DNA of 64,000 nucleotides, taken from Mesotaenium endlicherianum (Eukaryota; Streptophyta; Zygnematophyceae; Zygnematales; Mesotaeniaceae). The translations under genes and the position numbers were made by a program. Position 1 is the first letter of the stretch; each line of letters begins with the position of its first letter. Of the stretch, positions 20,820 to 31,930 are shown piece after piece. The notes beneath the pieces are model-generated. The model ran no database searches, was not told where the DNA came from, and saw only the letters and a program-made list of their open reading frames with translations. The stretch is taken from NCBI GenBank assembly GCA_009602735.1, contig WELA01011018.1, positions 29,111-93,110 on the forward strand, written 5' to 3'.

Positions 20820-21278
20820 TGTAATGAATCAATTCATTATTTATTTCATTAATTACATATATAAATATAACACTAAATAAGTATTATGTCTATATATTCA
20901 CATGTGCGAGCTCATCTAAATGAATGTATGTCGATGTAATGCGAGTTTACTTACTTTATGGTCATCTGAATGAGAGCGCCTTTGCTATTCAGTCCCCTGA
21001 TGTTGTGTATGTGCTTACACATGCTTGTATGCCTGGTAGGCAAGAGGTCAGGAGTTTCTAAAGGAGAAGCTCTAGTCCTCAAGCTCGCCTCTTTCTTGTG
21101 CCTTGTATTCGTGTGCAACTATGGCACACTACAATAAGTGACTCAAGGGCTATAGATGAGTAAACGGAATTCATTATAAGGGCAAAGATCGCTCCCTGAT
21201 TTCACACGCTTCCACCTATCTCTGATCTTTTATATTTAAATGAAATATATTAATCTTGAATAAGCAAGATTCATTTCA
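20820..21278 (+). repeat. D1 5' LTR with internal deletion
   Basis: 459 bp against 1210 bp for the 3' LTR. The first 135 bp and the last 320 bp match; the middle 750 bp is missing. The joint lies at TACTTT, a short repeat present on both sides in the full LTR. Confidence 0.88.
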
Positions 21279-21279
21279 G

Positions 21280-21291
21280 TGGTATCGGAGC
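21280..21291 (+). other. D1 primer-binding site
   Basis: TGGTATCGGAGC directly after the 5' LTR; same primer sequence as element A and D2. Confidence 0.85.
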
Positions 21292-24200
21292 TACGTCCTT
21301 TCTTGAATGTCCGTGCTCGTCTTCTTTGTCTCATGAGGTAGGTATGTGAGGCTTACTTATGTGGTATGATGAGTCTAGGTGGAGCTTGGGAAGTGTATGA
21401 TGTAGAGCATTGCACATCCTGTCCAGGATCCTTCCACTTGCTCACCTAGTGTGTCTCTTGGCTCAATGTACTATGCGGCATACTAACTTGACTTTCCTAG
21501 CCTCTTGTGTACAGATCCACGCATGGAGAAGCCTAAAGTGGAGGCTTGATGGACGAGGTGTCTGCAAGCACCAAGGGCAGCCTCAAGGGAGTTGCATCAT
21601 AGCAAGCTGGATATGACTCATTTACCTCACTTGATCATAGTCGTTGTGTGTTGTTATATGCAATCCACGGCTAGTATAGAGAGGGGTGTGCACTCCAGCG
21701 GTGCTAGAGGACTTTTCAGTCTGTTGTGCTATCGCTTTGGGTTTAAGCTTGTTGCTTTGCAAGAGACGTACCTCTCTCATTACATGTGTGGTAGCTAGGT
21801 TGAGAAAGCTTGGGTATGGCTGCATGTGTTGAGCAAATGAGACAGTGCGTGCACACATGATTTACTAACTTAAGTTTCCAAGTATGGATTACGACAGGTT
21901 TTCGTCGCCACGGTCCAAGTGCACTACGTCGTCCACAAGCTTCAGCATGCTGCAACTTCTATGAGAAGAGGCTTCAACAGCAACAATGGCATTCTACAAA
22001 TACCCTCTACTCCCAACCATGGCTGTGACATTGTGTGCTCCTCTCGTTTGCCACATTGACATGTCCTGGAAGATTTAGGGTATGTGCCTTGTGCTTGAAT
22101 GCTATGTGTGAGACGGTGCTTTTGTGGTTCTTGATGGGATCGTAGGAGCTTGGGGTTTAAGCTTAAGATAAGTCTAGTCAGTGTGCAGAGGTTTTGGATG
22201 CGGATCTTATGTGATTGCTGACTTAGGTTAAGTCAGTTTGCTAGATTATTTGACCTAATGCGGTTGAAGGGTTTAAGGGCTTGGGTTTATGGACGCAAGG
22301 GCTTCCCTTTAACTCTCTTTAGTTTGCATGACTTATTAGAGGATAAGTGTCCGAGAGCAGCCGCGATGAATGAGTACTTTGAGTGCTTTAGCTGAACCAG
22401 CTCTTGGTGTTGCCATGCTTGGTGCGTGACATGTCTTACTGTGGGATTGTGGCTCGTCGGAGCCAGCGAGATAATCAAATAGATGAGCATATCGAGACTT
22501 AGGTCTGTACGGTGTGTTGACTGACGTATGGAAAGTCAACGTGGATACTAGAGGGGGTTTGACTACTTGCCTTGGTCCAGTTGGCTATTTGTTTTGGAAT
22601 GCCACCTGTACACTTGGTCAAGTGTAAGGAGGTTTGTGTCTTCGTCATAGGGACGATCTGGGCATATTAGCAGTGTGCTAGGTTTCTGCCGGCCTTGCAG
22701 CTAACTGAGCTTGCTAGAGGCGCATGCTAGGTAGCATGCAAGATACATTTGTATATGCGTCAGGTGCATGAAATTTGCATCCCGGGTGCTAGAGGTAGTG
22801 GATCGCCGTTAGCATACCGTAGAGCAGGTGTAAAATGGGCCCTGCTGTAATAGATTCACTATGCACACCTAAGTAAAGACAAAAGAGACCATCGACATTA
22901 TAGACGTTCTCGCAATGCATCGCTTGAATGAACTTGTTCAGTCCGATGCACAAACATTCTTCTTGCTAGCTTGGGGTTACAGTGCGAAAGTCTTACCAAT
23001 GATTTATGTACGCTGTTGTTATTGGCTTGCTAAGTGCTTGCTGCAATTGCAATAGGTGCCATGTATGTGCCTCCAGAGAGGAACTTAGTTTTGAGCTATA
23101 CTGAGTTTGCCCATTGTCATTGGTTGAGTCTATGTGATCCCAATGTTTGCCTTGCCCTCCCGGGAACTATGTAAGATGGAGTCATCAGATCTTGAGTAGA
23201 CTGATGCACCTAGGGTGTGGTGTTTACCACGCGTAGCTAAGCTCGTGGAAGGCAACTTACACACTGGCTTGTTGTCTGTTTGACAGACTGAGACCAGCAA
23301 GTAGAGTGTGGAGCAATGGTGACATACAGGTCGAGAGATGCCGAGGAGTTGGCATGCTGAACGCTGCCGCGTGACGCTTCCCCACCTGTCCTCTGGGCAA
23401 CTTCAGGGAGTAAGGCTTGAAGGAGGGAGTATCCTAAAACATCTGATCATTTTTTTGGGGGGGGGGGACTTACTTTCTTTCTTGCTTACTTGGGTGTTTG
23501 CACTTTGTGTCCTCTCTCGGTATTCCTTTGTTGATTCTCCTCCACCCACTCGTACCTCCGCAATCCTCTGTGACTGTCACTCTGTGTGGTTCCTATGATG
23601 CGGAGTTGTACGCACTTTTTGGTGTGCTTATGTGGTGAAAGCTGTCGGGTCGACAGCTATTTAAGTTGTGGAGAGGGAGATGGGATGTGTATTAGGAGTA
23701 TTCAGTAAGCTGTGCTTACCTGCATACTCAGCAGCAAGTGTATGTACTAACTGAGTCATACACTGCCACGTCCTATGTATGTACTGCATTAATATCAGGA
23801 GCATCGGTGACTGACTGGTGTAAACTGTGAGTTGCAGCACACTGTTGGAGCAAGTGTACGTACTAACTGAGTAAGTACATTGCCATAAGTTGGATTACGT
23901 AGCCATGATGCATGGCACATCAAGGAATTGCTTGAGGTGACCAGCATATTGCTCAAAACCATATGCTTCTTTGAACTTAGAGTGTTCTGAAAATGTGGTT
24001 AAATTTAAAAGAATTTCTTGGGCTCATTAACCTGATGCTACTCATCTTGTGAGGGCATTCAATGCCATCAAACCAGTTGGTCTCCCTTTCCTTCACTACG
24101 CTGAATTTTGAGCAGGTACCTAAGTCACAAGAAGTTGCTTGTGAGGAGCTTTCAAGGTGGGAGCACGGCAGGAGTTGAGGACCAAGAGAAGGAGAAAAGG

Positions 24201-24522
24201 CTTAGTTCAGACGCTGAGCTTTAATAACATTCTTTCATTGTTTGACCTTGAAAGGAGGCTGTTTGACTTGGGTGTGGTTTGCATGGTGTGAGGTGCTCTA
24301 TTATGTCTTTCAACCGGAAGGACTATTGTGAGTAGGGGTAAGTCCATGCATGTCTTCAATTAATGACTGTGAAGTCAGATGGTTGCTTGCATGACAATTT
24401 GTTGTGATTGATGTTTACTTGCACTGGGTAGGTGAATATGTCACGCTCATGTTTTGTTTGCTTGCTTTGCTTCACCTAGTTGACTGAAGTGTATTATTAA
24501 ATAAAAGTATCATACGTTGAGT
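21292..24522 (+). other. D1 internal region, non-coding, conserved in D2
   Basis: 3.2 kb without a credible gene, nearly collinear with 53340-56858 in D2. D2 contains about 350 bp more, between the AACATC following GGGAGTATCCT and a T/G homopolymer run (23451-23467 here). The longest frame (23338-23598, 86 codons) is not maintained in D2. Confidence 0.8.
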
Positions 24523-24553
24523 GTTGTCGAGGCGACAACGAAGTTGGGGAGAT
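24523..24553 (+). other. D1 hairpin and polypurine tract
   Basis: GTTGTCG-AGG-CGACAAC hairpin (24523-24539), then AAGTTGGGGAGAT and the 3' LTR. Identical stem and layout to family B at 9972-10006. Confidence 0.85.
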
Positions 24554-25763
24554 TGCAATGAATCAATTCATTATTTATTTCATTTATTGCATATATAAAT
24601 ATAACACTAAATAAGTATTATGTCTATATACTCACATGTGCGAGTTCATCTAAATGAATGTATGTCGATGAATTGCGAGTTTACTTACTTTGTCAAAAAG
24701 GTCAGCAGGATGACTTTTATACCATAGTGTAGTTTGCTGAGATTTATATATCAGTTATATATAGGATATAATATCAGTAGGTTGACATGTAGTAAGCTCG
24801 CTTGATATTAGTCAATATACTTAGCTTCAGTACGCAGAGGATAGACATATTCATGTAGATTGTTATTTGTAGATTGGCACATGTGACCGAAGTATACTGA
24901 AAGTCGGGAGGTCGATTGAGATTCGGTAAACCGATGTCCTACCAATGTGGTTAACTCCTGGGTAGGCGGAGCCGTCGTCAGTCAGCTGAACAGTTAGGAC
25001 TTCAGTTAACCGACCAATTAATATGGTCGTTATACCTAGATCCGTGGGTCCCAACTTAACGAGTTTCCCACGAAACGGCGCACCTTGCGCCGTGGTTAAC
25101 CAGGTGGTCACTAGGTACATAGCAGGCTGGGATCTCGTGGTCTCTCATTCTGGACAGTAGGCTTTACAGTCGGATTTCTACTTGCAAGTGATGTGTGCAC
25201 TTTTTGGGTTTGTTCTAATGACCAGCCTTCACGGAAATTGCCATGGATGCTTCGTTTGCGCTCCCTTTGGAGCGAACTAGGACTTGTCGAAAAGGTCTTG
25301 TCAAGATACATACGTTGCCGTTGAGTTTGCTCAATTTGGAGTAGTATTGACAAAGGTATGCCCTCTGACATTTCGGGGTCACATAGCGGACAGGTTCTAT
25401 GGTTTTTGCACCTAAGTCAGTGGGATGTGTTTGAGCTACTTTATGGTCATCTGAATAAGAGCGCCTTTGCTATTCAGTCCCCTGATGTTGTGTATGTGCT
25501 TACACATGCTTGTATGCCTGGTAGGCAAGAGGTCAGGAGTTTCTAGAGGAGAAGCTCTAGTCCTCAAGCTCGCCTCTTTCTTGTGCCTTGTATTCGTGTG
25601 CAACTATGGCACACTACGATAAGTGAGTCAAGGGCTATAGATGAGTAAACGGAATTCATTATAAGGGCGAAGATCGCTCCCTGATTTCACACGCTTCCAC
25701 CTATCTCTGATGTTTTATATTTGAATGAAATATATTAATCTTGAATAAGCATGATTCATTTCA
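24554..25763 (+). repeat. D1 3' LTR
   Basis: 1210-bp LTR, TGCAATGAATC ... ATTCATTTCA. Near 24930-25000 it contains a segment (CCTACCAATGTGGTTAACTC, GGGTAGGCGG) closely matching the B LTR around 10335-10370. Confidence 0.9.
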
Positions 25764-26003
25764 ATCGATCCCAACGGGAAGGTTCGTTACATAGAACTTT
25801 TCGTGGTCGCAGAAAGACTGTATCTTAGTAGGCAACCGAGTCGTTCCCAGTATGTCAGCTAAGGAACCATCGCCAAGACGAAGTTGTTCAACTGTTTTTA
25901 CGGGAACCAGCTTCAATCTGTGTGCAAAACGCGTGCTGATGAAGCTTATCGAGGCACCTGAATCGATTATCGTGAGACCAACGGCCTGAGATGTAACTCT
26001 CAA
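25764..26003 (-). pseudogene. pol: Element C protease, split by D1
   Basis: Aspartic protease N-terminal part: LTIIDSGASISFISTRFAHRL, then LGDGSLADILG and FYVTNLPVGID. At VGID the frame is broken by D1; it resumes at 20819 with AVFGDTWL, the expected next strand of the fold, followed quickly by stops. Upstream, 26004-26480 is degraded linker from the gag end. Confidence 0.85.
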
Positions 26004-26480
26004 ATGTCATGCTTGAAGCCAAAGTGTTGTTGTGCGTAACGAGCAAAGTTTTGTCCATCATAGGGAAAGAAAGAGAAACGTAAAGCCTCGTAGGCAAACG
26101 TCCATTTTGCAACGTTAAACCAGCGGAGAATTGAGCAACTCGTTCAGGTCCACTGGGTCGACTAGTGAATGCAGCCAGATATATTGGTGCAAGACACTGT
26201 TTTGATCGACCTCAAAATGAAAAGTATTTGTAACACTTTTCAAAATTAGGGTCATGCAGCTGAAAGTGCAAAAATAAGCAAGCATGTATGCACTCGAGTT
26301 TCGTAAACTCGACAAAGCCTAACACTTGCATACCAATATATTTTAAACGAAATATATTTATATCAAGTATGTCAGAGAGGAAAAGAATCTTTGGTGGATG
26401 AAAACAAACACCAAGAATTTCTTGTGCACTCAGCAGTGTTGTCGATGGCTCAGAAGGAGGCTTTGCGGCTATCTCCTGAG

Positions 26481-27817
26481 CTACCCTTTTGAAGGCGCCT
26501 TGCCTTTAGCGTTGGAATCAGACCTCGTATCCTTCTTGGAAGGACAATACTTGGATGTGTGACCCTGCTTGCCGCAATGAAAACAGAGACCTTCAGCCAT
26601 CATGCGAGTTTTGGCTTCTGTGATATCAATCTTGCTAACCTTTGGTGCTGGCCCCGCTTGTCGAGAACCACCGGCCCCGCCGTAAGGGGTGCTGCGTTTT
26701 GGACCCAACTGGCCAGACCTAGTAGGAGTAGCGGCGGGAAGAGAGCGGTTGTTGCAAACAGGCTGTCTACAAGGCTGCGTCGCTGACTGCTCTTGTTGAA
26801 ACGTCTTTGTGTAGCGAACAATGTCGACGATCGAAGTCCACTCTAAGCTTGTGAGGGGATTCGCATTGAGACGAGATCTAATGTCGGGCTGGAGTCCCGT
26901 GCGGAACATGTGAATCTGAGTATCCATATCCACAGGAACGTCTACTATCTGTGCGATCAAGATACGAAACTCGATAGTCCCCCTCTGCTTGAGAACGTCT
27001 AACCTTCCCCGAGCTACCTTGGAAGGGTTGTGACGTCCGAACGAATTCCGTAACTCTGCACTAAATTCCTCAAACGTCATCGACTGACGGTCTTGCGCAT
27101 GCCACCATTGAGAGGCATCCCCCTTTAGAAAAGTGGAAGCCATCATGGCGTGGTCGACCGGAGCGATCTTGGCTAATATGAAGAATGTCCTGAGTTCCTT
27201 GAGGAAACGACGCACATCGCAACCCAAGCCCCCTTGAAACTTTTGGGTGGAGAGAGTTTGTATGAAGGCGTCGGTGCCAAGGCCTGCTCAGGGTGGACGG
27301 GCTGGTTAGGTGCGTTAACAGCGTGGCCGGATGGTCCGGCCCCCCCTGGAGCAGCCTGTGAGGAAAAAGGAGACACTGAGTTACCGTCGAGTTTGGCAAC
27401 CAAGCCGGTAACAATTTGCGCCAATTGGGCATTAGTTGCGACGGAAAGAGCAATGCGTTCCTCCGTACGACCCATAATAACGCCCAAATTGTGGGGAACA
27501 ACACCCATGTTGTTATTGTCCGTAGTCAAGACTTGGAATCGAGCAGAAACATTTGCTTGATAGGAGCGAGGGGTAAGAAGTTCTTCCGGCTCCTGGTTGT
27601 TGGCGCCGGGTCCGCCGGCTGGATGTTGGAGAACAACGAGCGGAGGATGACGGGCTGTCGCAGCGTCGGCTTGAGTCGTGGCAGCGGTTGCAGCATCTGT
27701 AGCAGCAGCATCGGCACCAGTGGCGGTCTCCATAGTGGAAGCCGAGGTTGCTGCCCCAGTAATCACGATAAGCGACCGGAGCGCACGGCAGGAGTGGGAT
27801 GGGTGACCGGTCGGCAA
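26481..27817 (-). pseudogene. gag: Element C gag
   Basis: Gag in two frames. The likely start is the Met at 27733 (METATGADAAAT), within a longer open frame from 27817. An Ala/Thr-rich N-terminus is followed by SYKLSPPKSFKG; after a frameshift near 27225 comes the capsid domain (WWHAQDRQSMTFEEFSAELRNSF, FRTGLQPDIRSRL) and one intact CCHC knuckle, CFHCGKQGHTSKYC. The stop is at 26481-26483; a -1 frame is open past it, but I see no canonical slippery heptamer. Confidence 0.85.
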
Positions 27818-27947
27818 TCTGGCCGAAAACTATGAGAAGCGACCGGGTCGGTGGGCAAAATTGGGATGGGTGTCTGGTCGGCAATCTGGCCGAAAACTAT
27901 GATAAGCGACCGGGTCGGCCGTCAAAACTAGGATGGGTGACCGTCCT
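27770..27947. repeat. 67-bp tandem repeat, 2.6 copies, in the element C leader
   Basis: Units start with AAGCGACCGG at 27770, 27837 and 27904 and share GGTCGGCAATCTGGCCGAAA. They lie between the 5' LTR and the gag start. Confidence 0.85.
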
Positions 27948-28180
27948 GAGAGAAGTGTCCCTAAAACATCTTTTCCCAAAATATATTTTCCAACCACAAA
28001 AAAAAAACATTCCTTGGAGAAATCGAGATTGGCTTCGAAAAAAAACCATTACGGGGGGTTCGGGGGGGGTTGAAGATGCATCTTTCGCAAAGCGGAATTT
28101 GCATCTATTTTGTCCAAACCGATCCGATTCGCGCATTTTTCGAAATACCCATCCGCAAGTATGGGCTGAACAAGCATAGG
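27948..28180 (-). other. Element C leader next to the 5' LTR, no primer site recognised
   Basis: Includes homopolymer-rich stretches near 27990-28070. The sequence next to the LTR (minus strand CCTATGCTTGTTCAG) does not resemble the initiator Met primer site of the other families. Confidence 0.5.
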
Positions 28181-29143
28181 TGCTTTTCTCAAGGATCTTT
28201 GCTTGGTATTCAAGAAAAAATATTACTTAGTGAAAGAATCAACTACGACTTCGCGTATTTCTAATACTTGAGACTATGAGAAAAAGAACGTAAAATCGTA
28301 GAATGCGTGCTTGTGAGAATTGCACTCACAATGACTCTTGCAAGTATATATACTTGCACAACATGAGGCACTGGAGTGCTTCGAGTCACCTGCTTGGGCA
28401 CTAGTTCATGTTCAACGAAAACAGGCGAAGGGGTATAACCCGTTCGGCTGAATGCTCGTACCGCGCCGTTTGGCCGTTTGGAGACTTTTGACGGTTTCCG
28501 AAAAAACGTTTCGCACCATAAGGGCGTTATCGTGTTCACGCGACTTTTCTAAAAAGTCGCGACTGTTCACTTGGTCGCGTACGTGTACGTCTGACATGAA
28601 CCGTGAGTTTGTCTAAACACTTTGGCGGTCGGGTGTGAACGTTTCATGCAAAGGACAAGGGTTCAAATCCTTCCGGGTACAAAGCAACTTTATAAACTCG
28701 TTTTCGTTTGAATTACGACTCTCGTGGCATCGCGCTGACGCGGCCAGGAGGTCGCGGGTTCGATTCCGGTCGATGACTCCCTTGGGTCACCGGGTCGGGT
28801 TTTCTTTCGGTTCAACGATCGTCGTTTAGTCAAAACATTGTGACAGTCATTATCCAAAATAATGAAAGTCATAATAAGTTAAGTGTTCCTCAGATAATTA
28901 AATTAATAATTTGTAATCAATCAAAGTAACTTCATGATTTATTACAATATTCTTTTGCAAAGTATCGAAGATACTTTATCGATAAATTTGCTGGTTGTTT
29001 CGCCAATCGACCGAAATTAGTCGGCACACGTGTGTGACGAGAAATTCCTCACGATGCAATCTTTCATTGATTCAAAAGTACAACGTATTTTAGGAAATTA
29101 GAAAAATATTATAGAATATGCCCAAAAAGCTCGGATCATTATA
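28181..29143 (-). repeat. Element C 5' LTR
   Basis: 963-bp partner of 16332-17300. Its outer end is GATCATTATA instead of GATCGTTACA, so the terminal CA has decayed to TA. It contains the perfect B-box GGTTCGATTCC at 28757-28767. Confidence 0.85.
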
Positions 29144-29303
29144 TTTATTCTCATCGCACTGCAGCTTCGTTAACTCCTAGTAACCATCCTATAAGGTAAA
29201 AGGGAACACACCTATCATAATAATACAAACTTATTTCGCATCCTGCATCTCATGTGACAAAGATTGAGATTCTACTAACTTATGCCCTCGTTGCATGTGC
29301 AAG
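29144..29303 (+). other. Element B2 spacer (right part) and putative ORF3 intron
   Basis: Collinear with B1 8060-8216: CATCGCA, then CATCCTATAAGGTAAA (donor AAG|GTAAAA at 29196), TACTAAC, then GTGCAAG immediately before the ATG. The acceptor is weaker than in B1. Confidence 0.6.
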
Positions 29304-30982
29304 ATGGCTCCCACCACATAGAAGGAAGATAGAAAGCGGAAGGCAGAAGAAGCCAGGAGGACAATGGAGCAATACCAAAAAGAGCTGGCGGCGACGTCCC
29401 TCACCAGGAGAGAACAAGAAAGGGTCCGCAAACAACAAAAGGCGGCAGAATAAGCACAAAGGAAGAAGGAGCAGGAGGCGAAAAATCTCAGGAAAGCTGA
29501 GGAGGAGAGATAGGAGAAACAACAAGAAGAAGTGGCGGCAACAGAGGAGGAGAGAAGGAAGAAGGTTAAAGCTGAGAAGCAGAAGAGCCTAGCCACTTAC
29601 AGATATACTGTGGTGGGTGGCCAAACCTTTGATAACCTGAAGGGAGCATAACTGGCAGTCCAGGAGATCAACAAGGTGGAAGAGAAAATAATGCTACAGA
29701 GACAAGGAGCTGAAGCTTTGGTGAGGTACATTGAGACACACAATAGTGTGGTCCTCTACAAAGATTTTGCCAACATGGTGGGATATACTGCAGACCAGGC
29801 ACGGTTTCTTGCAGATGACTCATAAGATAAGCCACTATCAGTGCCTGGCATAGTGGGGAATCAAAGAACCATCAGGATGGTCAGCATGCAACCCGATACT
29901 TTTAAAGATGCAGTATTTTACCTGACATTGCTGCTAGCCTACAATGAAGTTGAGAGGAGGAGCTGGGAGTACTTGGCCAAGAAAACAGGGCAGCAGATGT
30001 TCTCCCCCCACTTGTTTCATTGTTAGCTAAAAAAAGTTGAGCATGGGCCACATTGCTACCACCAGCCCACAGATTGGAGGTGGATGACCGTCACTAACAG
30101 GAAGCAGGAGTGTGACCGGGCCCATCCAGATGACTTCCACTATGGGCTGGACAGCTACCTCATTCTACCACCTCACATTGCCCCTTGGGACCCCAGGCTT
30201 AATGGATGCCTGAGTAATATGAATGCAGAGACCAAGGAGCACAGGAGGAGGGGAAGAGACTATTTCTCTAACGAGAAGCATGCCATTGTCAAATGGGCAA
30301 AGAATGCAGGTCGGATAGATATTAGCAGGCTGAAGGCCAAGCAACCTCCAGCTCGTTCTAAGAAAGGGCGGTTAGTAGATTTTTCCATGTCTACCAGGGA
30401 GCAAAATGACTTAGTGGACGAGACCCCTACCCTTTCAAAGGAGGAAGATGAGGAAAATGAGGAAGAAGACCAGAGCACAGGAAAAGCCTCAGGAGCTGGT
30501 ACGCAGGAGGCCCAGGGGCAGGCAGAACCAGGGACTTCTAGGGCGCCAAGATCAGGTGTATGGAATGTGATCCCTACTATGGAGGCAACAGGACCCCGCA
30601 CTTGTTCTCCCAGCCCACCTGCCCAAGCAGGAGAAGAAGCTGATTTGACTGTTCTTGGCAGCAGAAAAAGGCAGAAACTCCCAAAGGACAAGGGTACCAG
30701 AAGAGGGACACGCGGAGTAGCGCGAGTATGCTGGCCATCCCCTTCAATCAGGGAAATGTGCCTCTTGCCAATATATTTCAGCATCCTACTGGAATGCCTG
30801 TTTAAGTGGACATTAACACCCAGGTGGTTGAAGTGCAGGCTACAATCCTTCGATCTCCTCGAGGTCCAACTTTAGAACAAACAGGGTTCTTTAAAAGGCC
30901 AGCTGACAAACCTAGAGGGCTGTCGAGATCTAGGTCCAGATCTCAGTCTCTTGACCATGGAGTCCCAGAAACAACTCTTTAA
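29304..30982 (+). pseudogene. Element B2 ORF3 (decayed)
   Basis: Second copy of the family B ORF3, collinear with 8217-9893 from MAPTT to the terminal Thr-Thr. I see at least seven in-frame stops: codon 6 (29319-29321, CAG to TAG), then in AAE*AQR, EER*EKQ, GA*LAVQ, DS*DKP, FHC*LKK and, near the end, PV*V. The aromatic core motifs (FYLTLLLAYNEVERRSWEYL, PTDWRWMTVTN, ILPPHIAPWDPRLNGCLSN) are well kept despite the stops, so the protein was conserved until recently. Same position as in B1: after pol and spacer, before hairpin, purine tract and LTR. Confidence 0.88.
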
Positions 30983-31179
30983 ACATCAAAACCATCTTCT
31001 AGTCAAGCCTTGCTGGAGGTCTCTTTGTTTGCACCCCACAACGGAAGTGGACTGAGGGTGGAGGTGACAATTCACTGTCACTAGTGATCCCCACAGCTAG
31101 GCAACAGTGTTGAAGCAAGAGGCAGGCGGTGGGGGACTTTTTCTGTTAGGTTCCTGACCAGATAAATTTTCATTTTAAT

Positions 31180-31214
31180 GTTGTCGAGGCGACAATAATA
31201 TAAGTTGGAGGGAT
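31180..31214 (+). other. B2 3' hairpin and polypurine tract
   Basis: GTTGTCGAGGCGACAA (last pair lost) followed by AAGTTGGAGGGAT and the 3' LTR. Confidence 0.8.
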
Positions 31215-31930
31215 TGTAAGAAATCAGCATATTGGTAGATATAATTTTCATCTAAATATAATAGTTTTTTGAGTTCAGCCTGCTGAACTTTAGTCAACAT
31301 TTTGTCTGCTGTACTGCATATAACTATCGATTTAATGACTCAGCGGAGAGCAGCAAGCTGAAGTCAACTTATGTCAGCTTGCTGACACATTCCTTGACAG
31401 TCAGCTGACTTCCGTACTCGGTAGCAGCGAACTGCCTCGATATGCATCTAAGTGTGATATGCTAGATGAATGGCCAGATGATATGCTTGGTATAGATGGC
31501 GATTCGGGATGATGGGAGATGGCGGTGGATTTGGTTAACCGAGGTCTTACCAACGTGGTTAAGTCCCGGGCAGGCGGTGCCATCGCACTTGCTGTTGATC
31601 AGTAAACTCATTCCATGTACATATGCTAGGTATTGCTCTCGAGTTCGGCATTTGAAAACGAGGCCAACTCTCTTGTACTGCTTACGGAGGGAGATCTGAA
31701 TCCAAGGCAAGAAGCCATTGATACGTACTGCCTTCTAGCCTTGCTTATGTATGAGTTTATTAATTGCATTATTGATGCTCGTTTACTTGCATTTGTCTTG
31801 CGAGTATTGTCCACTGCTGGTACGTTGTCTTTTGCTGTTAATCAATTAACAGAAATACCACAAAGATTACTCGTTGATATAAAGATCTTTATTAATTGTT
31901 AATCGCCTATTGGTAAGTCGATTCATTTCA
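31215..31930 (+). repeat. Element B2 3' LTR
   Basis: 716-bp family B LTR, TGTAAGAAATC ... GATTCATTTCA. It ends where fragment F begins. Confidence 0.9.

Larger units (their letters stand above)
20820..25763 (+). mobile_element. Element D1: non-coding LTR element (LARD-like) with target duplication ATCGA
   Basis: A 4.9-kb LTR element with LTRs 20820-21278 and 24554-25763, flanked by ATCGA at 20815-20819 and 25764-25768. It has an initiator tRNA-Met primer site and a polypurine tract, but the 3.3-kb interior has no ORF longer than about 90 codons and no retroelement protein motif. It is inserted in the protease region of element C, so it is younger than C. It must be mobilised in trans; family B is the obvious helper (see findings). 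Confidence 0.9.
16332..29143 (-). mobile_element. Element C: degenerate chromodomain Ty3/gypsy element carrying nested D1
   Basis: Two related LTRs (16332-17300 and 28181-29143) flank gag, protease, RT, RNase H and integrase, all read on the minus strand. The non-coding element D1 (20820-25763) splits it inside the protease region; without D1 it is about 7.9 kb. Its flanks join two halves of a family B copy, so it is inserted in B2. All coding parts are broken. A clear target duplication was not found (left flank GTTTT, right flank TTTAT). Confidence 0.85.

Noticed and set aside
23338-23598. 86-codon frame in D1
   Set aside because: Not maintained in D2 because of the 350-bp difference at the homopolymer; no motif.
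27770-27947. CRISPR-like array
   Set aside because: Eukaryotic sequence, units of 67 bp directly adjoining without separate spacers; an ordinary tandem repeat.
16327-29148. Target duplication for element C
   Set aside because: GTTTT on the left and TTTAT on the right match at only three of five positions.
29231-29596. Hydrophobic minus-strand frame at the B2 ORF3 start
   Set aside because: Same antisense shadow as in B1.
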